From Sulfuricystis thermophila (lineage in GTDB: Bacteria > Pseudomonadota > Gammaproteobacteria > Burkholderiales > Rhodocyclaceae), in assembly GCF_004323595.1 (NCBI RefSeq), contig NZ_AP019373.1, forward strand, positions 186,001 through 250,000: a stretch of DNA of 64,000 nt, given 5' to 3'. Under the pieces are notes generated by a model, which was not told where the DNA came from, did no database searches, and was given only the letters and a program-made list of their open reading frames with translations. Shown piece by piece: positions 27,678 to 36,794 of this stretch; the first letter of the stretch is position 1, and every line of letters starts with the position of its first letter. The position numbers were made by a program, and so were the translations under genes.

Positions 27678-28775
27678 TCAGGAGGCGGCGAGCATCCGCT
27701 CCAGGGCGATCTGCGCCAGCTTTGCTTCGTGTTCCGGCACCTTGATCTGATTGACGACGTGGCCGGCGGCGAGGTTTTCCAGCGTCCAGGCCAGATGCTG
27801 CGGGTCGATGCGTTGCATCGTCGAGCACATGCAGACCATGTCGGCCATGAACTGGACGATCTTGCCTTCCGGTGCCACTTCCTTCGCCAGCCGCTCGACG
27901 AGGTTCAACTCGGTGCCGACCAGCCAGCGCGTGCCGGGCGGCGATTCCTTGACGACGCGAATGATGGTTTCCGTCGAGCCGACGACATCGGAGGCCGCGC
28001 AGACCTCGAAGCAGCATTCCGGATGCGAGATCACCTTGCCTTCCGGATACTGGGCGCGGAAACGCTCGATCTGCTGCGGCCGGAACATCTGGTGCACCGA
28101 GCAGTAGCCATGCCAGAGGATGATCTTCGCCGTGCGGATCTGCTCTGGAGTGAGCCCGCCCAGCGGCAGATCGGGATTCCACAGCACCATCTGTTCTAGC
28201 GGGATGCCCATCTTGTGGCCGCTCCAGCGGCCGAGGTGCTGATCGGGGAAGAACAGCACCTTCTCACGGCGCGCAAACGACCAGTCGAGGATCTTCGGTG
28301 CATTCGACGAGGTGCAGACGATGCCGCCGTGTTCGCCGCAGAAGGCCTTCAGATCGGCCGAGGAATTGATGTAGGTGACGGGGGTGACCGTCTCGTCCGG
28401 ATCGAGCAAGGTCGACAGCTCGCGCCAGCAGCGTTCGACCTTGGCGCGGTTGGCCATGTCGGCCATCGAGCAGCCGGCGGCGAGATCCGGCAGGATCGAA
28501 ATCTGCTCTGGCCGTGAGAGGATGTCGGCGACCTCGGCCATGAAATGCACGCCGCAGAAGACGATGAATTCGGCATCGGACTGCGAAGCGAGGCGCGAGA
28601 GCTTCAACGAGTCGCCGGTGAGATCGGCATGGGCATAGACGTCGGCGCGCTGGTAGTGATGACAGAGGATCACGGCGCGTTTGCCGAGCTTTGCCCGCGC
28701 GGCGGCGATACGCGTCTGCGCGTCGCGGTCGGACAGTGCGTTGAAAGGCTCGAAGTCGATCGTGGCGGTCTGCAT
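27678..28775 (-). CDS. nadA: Quinolinate synthase NadA
   Basis: NadA condenses iminoaspartate with dihydroxyacetone phosphate to quinolinate for NAD synthesis and carries a [4Fe-4S] cluster. The 365-residue protein has AVILCHHYQRADVYAHADLTGDSL near the start, FCGVHFMAEVADIL, HPECCFEVCAASD with a cluster-ligand cysteine, and the C-terminal MVCMCSTMQRI. Size and motifs match the long proteobacterial form. It diverges from the CDF transporter gene across 44 bp. Confidence 0.96.
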   Translation of the reverse strand: MQTATIDFEPFNALSDRDAQTRIAAARAKLGKRAVILCHHYQRADVYAHADLTGDSLKLSRLASQSDAEFIVFCGVHFMAEVADILSRPEQISILPDLAAGCSMADMANRAKVERCWRELSTLLDPDETVTPVTYINSSADLKAFCGEHGGIVCTSSNAPKILDWSFARREKVLFFPDQHLGRWSGHKMGIPLEQMVLWNPDLPLGGLTPEQIRTAKIILWHGYCSVHQMFRPQQIERFRAQYPEGKVISHPECCFEVCAASDVVGSTETIIRVVKESPPGTRWLVGTELNLVERLAKEVAPEGKIVQFMADMVCMCSTMQRIDPQHLAWTLENLAAGHVVNQIKVPEHEAKLAQIALERMLAAS

Positions 28776-28819
28776 GAAAGGTAGAATCCAAGCGTTCTGA
28801 ACACGTCGAGTATAACGAT

Positions 28820-29740
28820 TTGGCTGCCACGATTCCCTCCAACAACGGCCCGGTCGATCCCGAACGCTTCCGCGCCGGCCAGCGCATCACCTGGGTGAGC
28901 GTCGTCGTCAATGTCGTGCTGACGGTGATGCAGGTGATCGTCGGATTCGTTGCCAATTCGATGGCGCTGGTGGCCGACGCGATGCACACGCTCTCCGACA
29001 TCGTTTCGGATGCCTTCGTGCTCTGGGCCAACCACAAGGGTTCACAGGGCGCCGACGCAGAGCACCCGTATGGTCACGGCCGTTTCGAAACCGCCGCCTC
29101 GCTGGTGCTCGGATTGCTGCTGACGATCACCGGCGCCGGCATCCTGATCTCAGCCGCCGGCCGCCTGCAGAACATCGGTCAGCTGCCGCCGGTGGGCATC
29201 GCGGCGATGTGGGCGGCGATCATCACCCTGATCGGCAAGGAAGGGCTGTTCCGCTACATGCTCAAGGTGGCGCAGCGCCTGCGCTCGCCGATGCTGATCG
29301 CCAATGCTTGGCATGCGCGCGCCGATGCGCTCTCCTCGCTGGTCGTCGCCGCCGGGGTGGGCGGCGCGCTGCTCGGCTTCACCTTCGCCGACGCGGTGGC
29401 GGCGATCATCGTCGGCGCGATGATCGTCAAGGCGGGTCTGGGCTTCGCCTGGGAGGCGATGCGCGAGCTGATCGATACCGGCCTGCCGGCGGAGGAGGTC
29501 GCGGCGATCCGTCAGACGCTGCTCGCCACGCCGGGCGTCGAGGATCTGCATGAGCTGCGCACGCGGCGCATGGCGCACCGGGTGTTCGTCGATGTGCATC
29601 TGCAGGTCGATGGCGACATCAGTGTGCGTGAGGGACACGAAATCAGCGAGGTGGCAAGGAAACGCGTCCTCGCAGCACATCCGGAAGTCGTCGAGGTGTT
29701 GATCCATCTCGATCCGGAAAACGACAGCATGACGCAATGA
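28820..29740 (+). CDS. Cation diffusion facilitator (CDF) family metal transporter
   Basis: This 306-residue inner-membrane protein has the CDF features: SMALVADAMHTLSDIVSDAF (metal-site residues in helix 2), a cytosolic HPYGHGRFE loop, HARADALSSLVVAAG in helix 5 (HxxxD) and a C-terminal cytosolic domain. It probably exports divalent metals such as Zn, Fe or Mn; the DxxxD/HxxxD pattern does not settle which. The start is TTG 28820. The glnA control region begins right after its stop. Confidence 0.9.
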   Translation: MAATIPSNNGPVDPERFRAGQRITWVSVVVNVVLTVMQVIVGFVANSMALVADAMHTLSDIVSDAFVLWANHKGSQGADAEHPYGHGRFETAASLVLGLLLTITGAGILISAAGRLQNIGQLPPVGIAAMWAAIITLIGKEGLFRYMLKVAQRLRSPMLIANAWHARADALSSLVVAAGVGGALLGFTFADAVAAIIVGAMIVKAGLGFAWEAMRELIDTGLPAEEVAAIRQTLLATPGVEDLHELRTRRMAHRVFVDVHLQVDGDISVREGHEISEVARKRVLAAHPEVVEVLIHLDPENDSMTQ

Positions 29741-29741
29741 T

Positions 29742-29758
29742 TGCCCCAAAATGGTGCG
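29742..29758 (+). promoter_or_regulatory. NtrC-type enhancer site 1 for glnA
   Basis: TGCCCCAAAATGGTGCG matches the NtrC pattern TGCACC-N5-GGTGCA with two changes at the outer bases. It begins two bases after the CDF stop codon. Confidence 0.65.
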
Positions 29759-29772
29759 AACCATTTTCGATT

Positions 29773-29789
29773 TGCACCACAGTGGTGCA
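29773..29789 (+). promoter_or_regulatory. NtrC-type enhancer site 2 for glnA
   Basis: TGCACCACAGTGGTGCA is a perfect dyad matching the NtrC consensus. Its centre is 31 bp (three helical turns) from site 1, and about 73 bp upstream of the sigma-54 -24 element. Confidence 0.8.
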
Positions 29790-29853
29790 AGATGCTCGCA
29801 GACGATGCGATCCAAGCCTTTGTGGCACAATGCCTTATCTGGTAGTCCCCGCC

Positions 29854-29868
29854 TGGCACGCGAGCTGC
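29854..29868 (+). promoter_or_regulatory. Sigma-54 (-24/-12) promoter of glnA
   Basis: TGGCACG-CGAG-CTGC has the invariant GG and GC 10 bp apart. It lies 56 bp before the glnA ATG and downstream of two NtrC sites. Confidence 0.82.
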
Positions 29869-29923
29869 TATATCCCGGCTCGATGCTTTCCCCTGGATCA
29901 TTCATCTTTTAGGAGCGTTTTTC

Positions 29924-31333
29924 ATGACCCCCCAAGACGTCATCAAGATGGTGGAAGAAAAGGAAGTCAAGTTCGTCGATTTCCGCTTCACCGACATTCG
30001 CGGCAAGGAGCAGCACGTCGGCGTGCCGGTTTCCGCCTTCGGCCTCGAGAAATTCGAAGACGGCCATGCCTTCGACGGCAGCTCGATCGCCGGCTGGAAG
30101 GGCATCCAGGCCTCCGACATGCTGCTGATGCCCGATCCCTCGACCGCCTACATCGACCCTTTCATGGACGAGACCACGCTGATCCTCTCCTGCGACGTGG
30201 TCGAGCCGGCCGACGGCAAGGGCTATGACCGCGATCCGCGCTCGATCGCCAAGCGCGCCGAAGCCTACTTGAAGAGCACCGGGCTGGGCGATGCCGCCTA
30301 TTTCGGCCCCGAGCCCGAGTTCTTCATCTTCGACTCGGTCGAATGGAAGGTGGACATGTCCGGCTCGTATTGCAAGGTCTTCTCGGAAGAGGCTGCCTGG
30401 GCCACCGCCGAGAAGTTCGAAGGCGGCAACATCGGCCACCGGCCGATGGTCAAGGGTGGTTACTTCCCGGTGCCGCCGGTCGACAGCCTCAACGACATCC
30501 GCGCCGCGATGGTGCTGGCCTTGGAAGAGTGCGGCGTGCCGGTCGAGGTGCATCACCATGAAGTCGCCACCGCCGGCCAGTGCGAGATCGGCACCAAGTT
30601 CTCGACGCTGGTGCGCCGTGCCGACTGGACGCAGATCCTCAAATACATCGTGCATAACGTCGCCCATTCGTATGGGAAAACGGCCACCTTCATGCCCAAG
30701 CCGATCGTCGGTGACAACGGCTCCGGCATGCATGTGCATCAGTCGATCTGGAAAGATGGCAAGAACCTCTTCGCCGGCAACGGCTATGCGGGCCTGTCCG
30801 AGTTCGCGCTCTACTACATCGGCGGCATCATCAAGCACGCCCGTGCCCTCAACGCGATCACCAACCCTGGCACCAACAGCTACAAGCGTCTGGTGCCCGG
30901 CTTCGAAGCGCCCGTGAAGCTCGCCTACTCGGCCCGCAACCGCTCGGCTTCGATCCGCATCCCCTTCGTGCAGTCCGACAAGGCGCGCCGCATCGAAGTG
31001 CGCTTCCCCGATCCGACCGCGAACCCGTATCTGGCCTTCACCGCGATGATGATGGCCGGCCTCGATGGCGTGCAGAACAAGATCCACCCGGGCGATCCGG
31101 CCGACAAGAACCTCTACGACCTGCCGCCGGAAGAGGATGCCAAGATCCCGACCGTCTGTTCCTCGCTCGATCAGGCGCTCGACTATCTCGACAAGGATCG
31201 CGAGTTCCTCACCCGCGGCGGCGTGTTCAGCAACGATTTCATCGACGCCTTCATCGAGCTGAAGATGGAAGAGGTCACCAAGTTCCGCATGACCACGCAT
31301 CCGGTCGAATACGAGATGTACTATTCGCTCTAA
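29924..31333 (+). CDS. glnA: Glutamine synthetase type I GlnA
   Basis: GlnA makes glutamine from glutamate and ammonium. The 469-residue GSI-beta enzyme has [30 protein letters not shown], the ATP-site [16 protein letters not shown] and [16 protein letters not shown]. Tyr398 in [10 protein letters not shown] is the adenylylation site, so activity should be controlled by GlnE. Expression is controlled by NtrC through the sigma-54 promoter upstream; ntrB-ntrC follow in the same direction after a terminator and the DUF4124 gene. Confidence 0.98.
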   Translation: MTPQDVIKMVEEKEVKFVDFRFTDIRGKEQHVGVPVSAFGLEKFEDGHAFDGSSIAGWKGIQASDMLLMPDPSTAYIDPFMDETTLILSCDVVEPADGKGYDRDPRSIAKRAEAYLKSTGLGDAAYFGPEPEFFIFDSVEWKVDMSGSYCKVFSEEAAWATAEKFEGGNIGHRPMVKGGYFPVPPVDSLNDIRAAMVLALEECGVPVEVHHHEVATAGQCEIGTKFSTLVRRADWTQILKYIVHNVAHSYGKTATFMPKPIVGDNGSGMHVHQSIWKDGKNLFAGNGYAGLSEFALYYIGGIIKHARALNAITNPGTNSYKRLVPGFEAPVKLAYSARNRSASIRIPFVQSDKARRIEVRFPDPTANPYLAFTAMMMAGLDGVQNKIHPGDPADKNLYDLPPEEDAKIPTVCSSLDQALDYLDKDREFLTRGGVFSNDFIDAFIELKMEEVTKFRMTTHPVEYEMYYSL

Positions 31334-31355
31334 TTCGGCGCTCGCCGGACGGCAC
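31333..31355 (+). repeat. Half-repeat-like sequence at glnA 3' end
   Basis: It overlaps the last base of the glnA stop and differs from the half-repeat consensus at three of 23 positions. It sits immediately before the glnA terminator. Confidence 0.45.
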
Positions 31356-31356
31356 G

Positions 31357-31385
31357 AAAAGACGGGCTCATGGCCCGTCTTTTTG
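31357..31385 (+). terminator. Rho-independent terminator of glnA
   Basis: AAAAGACGGGC and GCCCGTCTTTTT form an 11-bp stem around TCATG. A strong terminator by any reading. Confidence 0.9.
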
Positions 31386-31415
31386 TTTCGCCTGCTTTGG
31401 CATACACTTGTCGTC

Positions 31416-31895
31416 ATGACGCAACGACTCTTGCCGCTCATCCTCACCGTCATCGTGCCTTACGCTTGGGCCGACACGCTCTACAAATGCACGGGTCCGG
31501 ACGGCCGCATCACCTACACGAACCAGAAGACCGGCAAGAACTGCGAGGTCATCTCGCAGGACAAGCCGGTATCCACCTTTTCGCCCCCGCCGCGCAAGGA
31601 ACGACAGGCGACGCCGGGCGATTTCCCGCGCGTCAATGGCGAGCAGCAAAAGGCGCGCGACAACGACCGGCGTACGATCCTCGAAACGGAACTCGCCAAC
31701 GAGGAAAAAAATCTCGAGGCGGCGAAGAAGGAATTGGCGGAACAGGAGAATCTCACCCTGCCCGAGGAACGCATCGCCGGCGGCGGCATTCAGGGCGCGA
31801 AACGCGAGGCGCGCATCCAGAGCTACCGGGACAAGGTGCGGCTCCATGAGCGCAACATCGAATCGCTGCGGCGGGAGCTCGCCAACCTGAAGTGA
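31416..31895 (+). CDS. DUF4124 domain protein
   Basis: This 159-residue exported protein has a signal peptide (about 1-19, ending YAWA) followed by the DUF4124 motif LYKCTGPDGRITYTNQ and a second half that is one long charged coiled coil (ANEEKNLEAAKKELAEQENL). Such a gene between glnA and ntrB is common in betaproteobacteria. Function is not known. ntrB starts 40 bp downstream. Confidence 0.85.
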   Translation: MTQRLLPLILTVIVPYAWADTLYKCTGPDGRITYTNQKTGKNCEVISQDKPVSTFSPPPRKERQATPGDFPRVNGEQQKARDNDRRTILETELANEEKNLEAAKKELAEQENLTLPEERIAGGGIQGAKREARIQSYRDKVRLHERNIESLRRELANLK

Positions 31896-31935
31896 GAGCG
31901 CTTCCCCTGGCGCGCATCTTGCTCCATTTCCGCTC

Positions 31936-33021
31936 ATGAATGAGCGTAAGGAAACCGAATCCGGCCTGGCCGGCCTCGACCTGCTGTCCTCCGCGGTGAT
32001 CCTGCTCGATGGCGAGCTGCGCATTCGCCATTGCAACCCGGCCGCGGAAAACCTCTTTGCCGTCAGCCAGCGCACCTGCCTCGGCCAGCCGCTGGCGCAG
32101 CTGCTCGGCAGCCCGCCGGCCCTGATGAAGGCCTTGGACAATGCGCTCGCCAACCGCTGGAGCTACACCGGCCACGACATCCTCGTCGCGCGCGCGCAGG
32201 CGGAGCCGCTCCATCTCGACTGTACCGTGACCCCGGTAGACCTGCCGGGAGCGAAGCTGCTGCTGGAATTCCGCCCGATCGACCAGCAGCTCAGGGCGGC
32301 GCGCGAGGCGCGCGAAGCCGTGCAGCAGCGCGCCAACCAGGAACTGATCCGCAATCTCGCCCACGAGATCAAGAATCCGCTCGGTGGCATCCGCGGCGCG
32401 GCGCAACTTTTGGCGCGCGAGCTCGCCGCGATGGACAACGCGGCGACGCTCAACGAATACACGAACGTCATCATCCACGAGGCCGACCGGCTGCAGGCGC
32501 TGATGCAGCGGCTGCTCTCCTCGCATCGCGCGATGCAACCGGCGCCGCTCAACATCCACGAGCTTCTCGAGCACGTGCGGCGGCTGATCCGCGCCGAATT
32601 TCCCGGCGTGCAGGTGCGCCGTGACTATGACATTTCATTGCCCGAGATCACCGGCGATCGCGAACAGCTGATCCAGGCGATCCTCAACATTGCCCGGAAC
32701 GCTGCCCAGGCGATGGATGGGACGGGAGAGATCCTCATCCGCACGCGCGCGTTGCGCCAGGCGACGTTTGCCCGCAAGCGCCATCGCCTCGCGCTCGAGG
32801 TGCAGATCATCGACAACGGCCCCGGCATTCCGGAAGAGATCCGCGAGCGTATCTTCTATCCGCTGGTCTCCGGCCGTAGCAATGGCACCGGGCTGGGGCT
32901 GGCGCTGGCGCAGACCTTCGTCCAGCAGCATCATGGCAGCATCGAGGTCACCTCGAGGCCCGGGCAGACCTGTTTCGCGCTGCGCCTGCCGCTGCGCCAT
33001 GAAGAAAAGGGGGCGACATGA
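31936..33021 (+). CDS. glnL: Nitrogen regulation sensor kinase NtrB (GlnL)
   Basis: NtrB phosphorylates or dephosphorylates NtrC in response to PII. The 361-residue cytoplasmic kinase has an N-terminal PAS domain (about 15-110), the H-box RNLAHEIKNPLGGIRGA near 136-152 with the phosphorylated His, and the ATP-binding N, G1 and G2 boxes (NIARNAAQAM, DNGPGIPEE, GRSNGTGLGLAL). No membrane segment is present, as expected. Its stop overlaps ntrC (ATGA). Confidence 0.95.
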   Translation: MNERKETESGLAGLDLLSSAVILLDGELRIRHCNPAAENLFAVSQRTCLGQPLAQLLGSPPALMKALDNALANRWSYTGHDILVARAQAEPLHLDCTVTPVDLPGAKLLLEFRPIDQQLRAAREAREAVQQRANQELIRNLAHEIKNPLGGIRGAAQLLARELAAMDNAATLNEYTNVIIHEADRLQALMQRLLSSHRAMQPAPLNIHELLEHVRRLIRAEFPGVQVRRDYDISLPEITGDREQLIQAILNIARNAAQAMDGTGEILIRTRALRQATFARKRHRLALEVQIIDNGPGIPEEIRERIFYPLVSGRSNGTGLGLALAQTFVQQHHGSIEVTSRPGQTCFALRLPLRHEEKGAT

Positions 33022-34424
33022 ATACCGTCTGGATCGTCGATGACGACCGTTCGATTCGCTGGGTGCTGGAAAAGGCGCTCGCACGCGAGGACATTGGCAG
33101 CACGAGTTTCGGCTCGGCCGACGAGGCACTGGCCAAGCTCTCCGCCGGTGAAACGCCACGCGTGCTGATTTCCGACATCCGCATGCCGGGCGCCTCGGGC
33201 CTCGAACTGCTGCGGCAGGTGAGAGAAAAGCACCCCAATCTGCCGGTCATCATCATGACCGCCTATTCCGATCTCGACTCGGCCGTCGCGGCGTTTCAGG
33301 GCGGCGCCTTCGAATACCTGCCCAAGCCCTTCGATGTCGATCAGGCCGTGGCATTGGTCCGTCGGGCGATGGTCGCCCAGGGCGAGCCGCGCAACGACGA
33401 GACAGCGGCGGCCGCGATCGCGCCGGAAATCCTTGGGCAGGCGCCGGCGATGCAAGAGGTGTTCCGCGCCATCGGCCGCCTGTCGCAATCCAGCGCCACC
33501 GTGCTGATCAACGGCGAATCGGGCACCGGCAAAGAACTCGTCGCGCGCGCCCTGCACCGCCACAGCCCGCGCAAGGACGGCCCTTTCATTGCCATCAATA
33601 CCGCGGCGATTCCGCGCGAGCTGCTCGAATCCGAGCTGTTTGGTCACGAAAAGGGCGCCTTCACCGGCGCGACCGGCTTACGTCGCGGCCGTTTCGAGGA
33701 AGCCGCCGGCGGCACGCTGTTTCTCGACGAGATCGGCGATATGCCGGCCGAATTGCAAACAAGGCTGTTGCGCGTGCTTTCCGACGGCCAGTTCTATCGC
33801 GTCGGCGGCCGTGAGCCGCTGCGCGCCAACGTGCGCATCATCGCCGCGACGCATCAGGATCTCGAAGCGCGCGTCAAGAGCGGGTTGTTCCGCGAAGATC
33901 TCTTTCACCGCCTCAACGTGATCCGCCTGCGGCTGCCGCCCTTGCGCGAACGACGCGAGGACATCCCGCTGCTGGCGCGCCATTTCCTCGCGGCGAGCGC
34001 CCGCGAACTCGGCGTCGAGCCCAAGCGGCTGTCCGACGCCGCGCTGCGCTTCTTGCAGGCGGCGCCTTGGCCGGGCAACGTGCGGCAGCTGGAAAACCTC
34101 TGTCACTGGCTGACGGTGATGGCGCCGGGCCAGACGATCGAGATCGACGATCTGCCGGCGGAAATGCGCGCAGCGCCCCAACAGGCGACAGCCGGCGCCG
34201 ACTGGCTCGTGCATCTGGCTGCGGCGGCCGACGAGCACCTAGCTCGGGAACCCGGCGCCGTCTGGGAAAAGCTCATTCAGGCCTTCGAGGCGACGTTGAT
34301 TCGCCGCGCGCTGTCCGCGACCGGCGGACGACGCGCCGAGGCGGCGCAGCTGCTGGGCATCGGCCGCAACACCCTGACGCGCAAGATCGACGAGCTCGGC
34401 CTGGACGAGGACAAGGCCGGCTGA
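33018..34424 (+). CDS. glnG: Nitrogen regulation response regulator NtrC (GlnG)
   Basis: NtrC is the sigma-54 enhancer-binding activator of nitrogen genes. The 468-residue protein has a receiver domain ([18 protein letters not shown], phospho-Asp in LISDIRMPG), the AAA+ domain with [12 protein letters not shown], the sigma-54 contact loop [13 protein letters not shown] and [13 protein letters not shown], and a Fis-type helix-turn-helix ([16 protein letters not shown]). It should bind the sites in front of glnA (29742, 29773) and amtB (44876, 44898). Confidence 0.97.
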   Translation: MNTVWIVDDDRSIRWVLEKALAREDIGSTSFGSADEALAKLSAGETPRVLISDIRMPGASGLELLRQVREKHPNLPVIIMTAYSDLDSAVAAFQGGAFEYLPKPFDVDQAVALVRRAMVAQGEPRNDETAAAAIAPEILGQAPAMQEVFRAIGRLSQSSATVLINGESGTGKELVARALHRHSPRKDGPFIAINTAAIPRELLESELFGHEKGAFTGATGLRRGRFEEAAGGTLFLDEIGDMPAELQTRLLRVLSDGQFYRVGGREPLRANVRIIAATHQDLEARVKSGLFREDLFHRLNVIRLRLPPLRERREDIPLLARHFLAASARELGVEPKRLSDAALRFLQAAPWPGNVRQLENLCHWLTVMAPGQTIEIDDLPAEMRAAPQQATAGADWLVHLAAAADEHLAREPGAVWEKLIQAFEATLIRRALSATGGRRAEAAQLLGIGRNTLTRKIDELGLDEDKAG

Positions 34425-35123
34425 TCACGGCCGCTGGCCGTCACGGAAGTCCGGGCGGCCGTCGCCATCGCGGTCACGCCAGCGGTGGTCATCGCGCCGC
34501 TCGTCGCGTCGACTGTCGCGGCCGCGATCGTCACGTTCCACGCGCGGCGGCTCGGCGCGGCGTTCCGGCAAGCGGCCGGGATCGACGACCATCGGCCGGC
34601 GGCTCTCAAGCTCGCTGCGTGGCGGTTCCGGGCGCTCCGGGGGGCGGGGTGCGACGCCGGGGAAGGGGCGGGGCTCGACGCGCGGCGGAGGCGGGGCGGC
34701 GGGTGGCTGCGGCGGAGGGGGACGGTGTTCGATGGTCGGTGGCGGAGCGCGGTGCTCGATGTGCGGCGGCGGGGCGGGTGGAACGACGACGCGGGGCGGT
34801 TCGCCGCGCTCCCAGCGGCCGCCGTAAGGCCGCCAGTGGTCGTCATGTCGTTCCCAACGACGCGGCACCCAGACGTAGCCGGGGCGCGGCTCAACCCAGC
34901 GGCCCGGCACCCAGACGTAGCGGGTACCCACCCAGTCCCAATAGCCGCCGATCCAGACGTAACCGACCACCGGCGGCGGGCCGACGTATTCGACGCGCGG
35001 CGGCGGTGGTGCCACGCGCACGATCGGCGGGTCATAATAGGGGTCTTGTTCCGGATAAACGGCGCAACCGGTCACTGCGAGCGCCGTTCCGGCCAGAATC
35101 GTCATCAGTGGCAAGGTCTTCAT
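34425..35123 (-). CDS. Pro/Arg-rich lipoprotein with YxWxxGxW repeats
   Basis: This 232-residue protein has a lipoprotein signal (ILAGTALAVTGC) at ATG 35123, then a short YxWxxGxW-type repeat region (YVWIGGYWDW, YVWVPGRWVE, YVWVPRRWE at about 45-90) typical of a small family of envelope proteins, and a very Pro/Arg-rich C-terminal half ending DRDGDGRPDFRDGQRP. Its stop abuts the ntrC stop. Function unknown; the low-complexity tail is probably disordered. Confidence 0.78.
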   Translation of the reverse strand: MKTLPLMTILAGTALAVTGCAVYPEQDPYYDPPIVRVAPPPPRVEYVGPPPVVGYVWIGGYWDWVGTRYVWVPGRWVEPRPGYVWVPRRWERHDDHWRPYGGRWERGEPPRVVVPPAPPPHIEHRAPPPTIEHRPPPPQPPAAPPPPRVEPRPFPGVAPRPPERPEPPRSELESRRPMVVDPGRLPERRAEPPRVERDDRGRDSRRDERRDDHRWRDRDGDGRPDFRDGQRP

Positions 35124-35247
35124 TGCTCTCTTCCCGGATCGAGGGGGACGCAAACACGATAACGCAGGCCGCGGCCGATGGTCAGCAGTTTGTTACAAAC
35201 ACTTGCAATTGCGCGGTGGCAGGAGGCTGCGGCGGTATAGTTTCGCG

Positions 35248-36015
35248 ATGTTCGATCATTCCGTCCTCGTCCAGGCGCTCGGTGCCGATGCCCGCTATTT
35301 CGACGCCGAGCTGCTGCCGGAATGCGCGTCGACCAATGCGCTGCTGCTCGCCCGTGCCGAGGCCGGCGCGCCTTCGGGCATGGTGATCGTCGCCGAAAGG
35401 CAGACGGCCGGTCGGGGGCGGCGGGGGCGGGCATGGCTTTCCGCGCCCGGCGACAGCCTGACGTTTTCATTGCTGTGGCGTTTCGCGCCAGGAACCCTGC
35501 CGCAGGGTCTGTCTCTGGCGGCCGGGTTGGCGGTCACCCAGGCGCTGACGAAACTCGGCGTTGGCGATACGGCACTGAAATGGCCCAACGATGTGATGAA
35601 GGGCGGCAGGAAGCTCGCCGGCATCCTCGTCGAGCTGGTGCCGGGGGCGCCGCATGCCGCAGTGATCGGCATCGGCCTGAACCTGAAGCTCCCGGCCGCG
35701 ATGCCGGAGGAATTGCGCGCCATCAGCGCAGCGCTCGATACCGATGCCGAGCCGAACATCCTGCTCGCTGCGATCCTGAGCGAACTCAAAACGACGCTGG
35801 AAATCTTCGCCCGCCATGGCTTCGGCGCCTTGCGCGAGGCGTGGCGGGCGCGCCATGCATTCGAGGATGCGCCTATCCGGCTTCTCGCCGATTTCGCGTC
35901 ACCGCGCGCAGGCATCTGCCGGGGCGTCGATCGCGATGGCGCGCTGCTGTTCGAGAGCGACGGGCGCATCGAGCGCGTGCTCTCCGGCGAAGTCTCATTG
36001 AGGCCCGTTTCATGA
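35248..36015 (+). CDS. birA: Biotin-[acetyl-CoA-carboxylase] ligase BirA (catalytic domain only)
   Basis: BirA attaches biotin to AccB. The 255-residue protein starts directly with the catalytic domain (CASTNALLLARAEAG, GRGRRGRAWLSAPGDSL, LKWPNDVMKGGRKLAGIL), and lacks the N-terminal DNA-binding domain of E. coli BirA, so it cannot be a biotin repressor. I use ATG 35248; a 5' extension to 35203 has no family match. A degenerate half repeat covers KLGVGDTA. The stop overlaps coaX (ATGA). Confidence 0.93.
   Translation: MFDHSVLVQALGADARYFDAELLPECASTNALLLARAEAGAPSGMVIVAERQTAGRGRRGRAWLSAPGDSLTFSLLWRFAPGTLPQGLSLAAGLAVTQALTKLGVGDTALKWPNDVMKGGRKLAGILVELVPGAPHAAVIGIGLNLKLPAAMPEELRAISAALDTDAEPNILLAAILSELKTTLEIFARHGFGALREAWRARHAFEDAPIRLLADFASPRAGICRGVDRDGALLFESDGRIERVLSGEVSLRPVS
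35551..35574 (+). repeat. Degenerate half-repeat match in birA
   Basis: Four differences from the consensus over 24 nt, in the same frame (KLGVGDTA) as the ispE and mltA copies. It may be a decayed copy or resemblance. Confidence 0.35.
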
Positions 36016-36755
36016 TCCTCTGCATCGACGCCGGCAATACGCGCCTGAAATGGGGACTGTGGGACGCCGCCGCCGGGGGCGGGCATGACGGTGCGCGCTG
36101 GCGCGCGCAAGGCGTTTGTGCGCATGCCGACTGCGTCGCGCTGGCGTCGGCCTTGCCGGCTGGCGTCGACCGCATGCTCGCCTGCAATGTCGCCGGGCCG
36201 GAGGTGGCGACGCGCATCGAAGCGCTGGCGGCTAACCTCGACGTGCCGCTGACATGGTTCAGGAGCAGCGCTGCCTGCTGCGGGGTGACCAATGCCTATG
36301 ACGACCCCTCACGACTCGGTGCCGACCGCTGGGCGGCGCTGATCGGCGCGCGCGGTTTTCACAGGGGCGCCGCGCTCGTCGTGATGATGGGCACCGCGAC
36401 GACGATCGACGTGCTCGATGCCTCGGGCCGCTTTCGCGGCGGACTGATCCTGCCGGGTCTTGAATTGATGCGTCGGTCGCTCGCCCGCAATACCGCCGGG
36501 TTGCCCGAAGCGCGTGGCCGCTATCGCGAATTGCCGACCAATACCGACGATGCGATCGAAAGTGGCTGTCTTGCCGCCACGCTCGGCGCGATCGAGCGCA
36601 TGGCAAAAGCGGCGTGCCGTCCCACCAGCGCCGACTTTTGCGTGCTGCTCTCGGGTGGCGGCGCCGATGCGTTGGCGCCGCATCTCGATCTACCGGTTCG
36701 CCGCATCGACAATCTGGTGCTCGAAGGGCTGGCACGAGTGGCGGCCGGCTGTTAA
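36012..36755 (+). CDS. coaX: Type III pantothenate kinase CoaX
   Basis: CoaX phosphorylates pantothenate, the first committed CoA step, and is insensitive to CoA feedback. The 247-residue ASKHA-fold protein has DAGNTRLKWGLWD at the start, GADRWAALIGARG, the GTATTIDVLDASGRFRGGLILPG core and SGGGADAL near the C-terminus. birA-coaX pairing is standard for betaproteobacteria. A near-exact half repeat (36615-36639) encodes CRPTSADFC before the last glycine-rich motif. Confidence 0.95.
   Translation: MILCIDAGNTRLKWGLWDAAAGGGHDGARWRAQGVCAHADCVALASALPAGVDRMLACNVAGPEVATRIEALAANLDVPLTWFRSSAACCGVTNAYDDPSRLGADRWAALIGARGFHRGAALVVMMGTATTIDVLDASGRFRGGLILPGLELMRRSLARNTAGLPEARGRYRELPTNTDDAIESGCLAATLGAIERMAKAACRPTSADFCVLLSGGGADALAPHLDLPVRRIDNLVLEGLARVAAGC
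36615..36639 (-). repeat. Dispersed half repeat inside coaX
   Basis: The reverse complement differs at one position from the 25-nt end unit of the 23.1 kb array. It is read as CRPTSADF, a different frame from the M16 copies. Confidence 0.7.
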
Positions 36756-36794
36756 GATTTTCATCCATCCAACAACGACCTACGGGAGGGAGCC

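Noticed and set aside
34194-34210. Half-repeat-like CCGGCGCCGACT in ntrC
   Set aside because: Only the GGCGCCGAC core matches; flanks do not.
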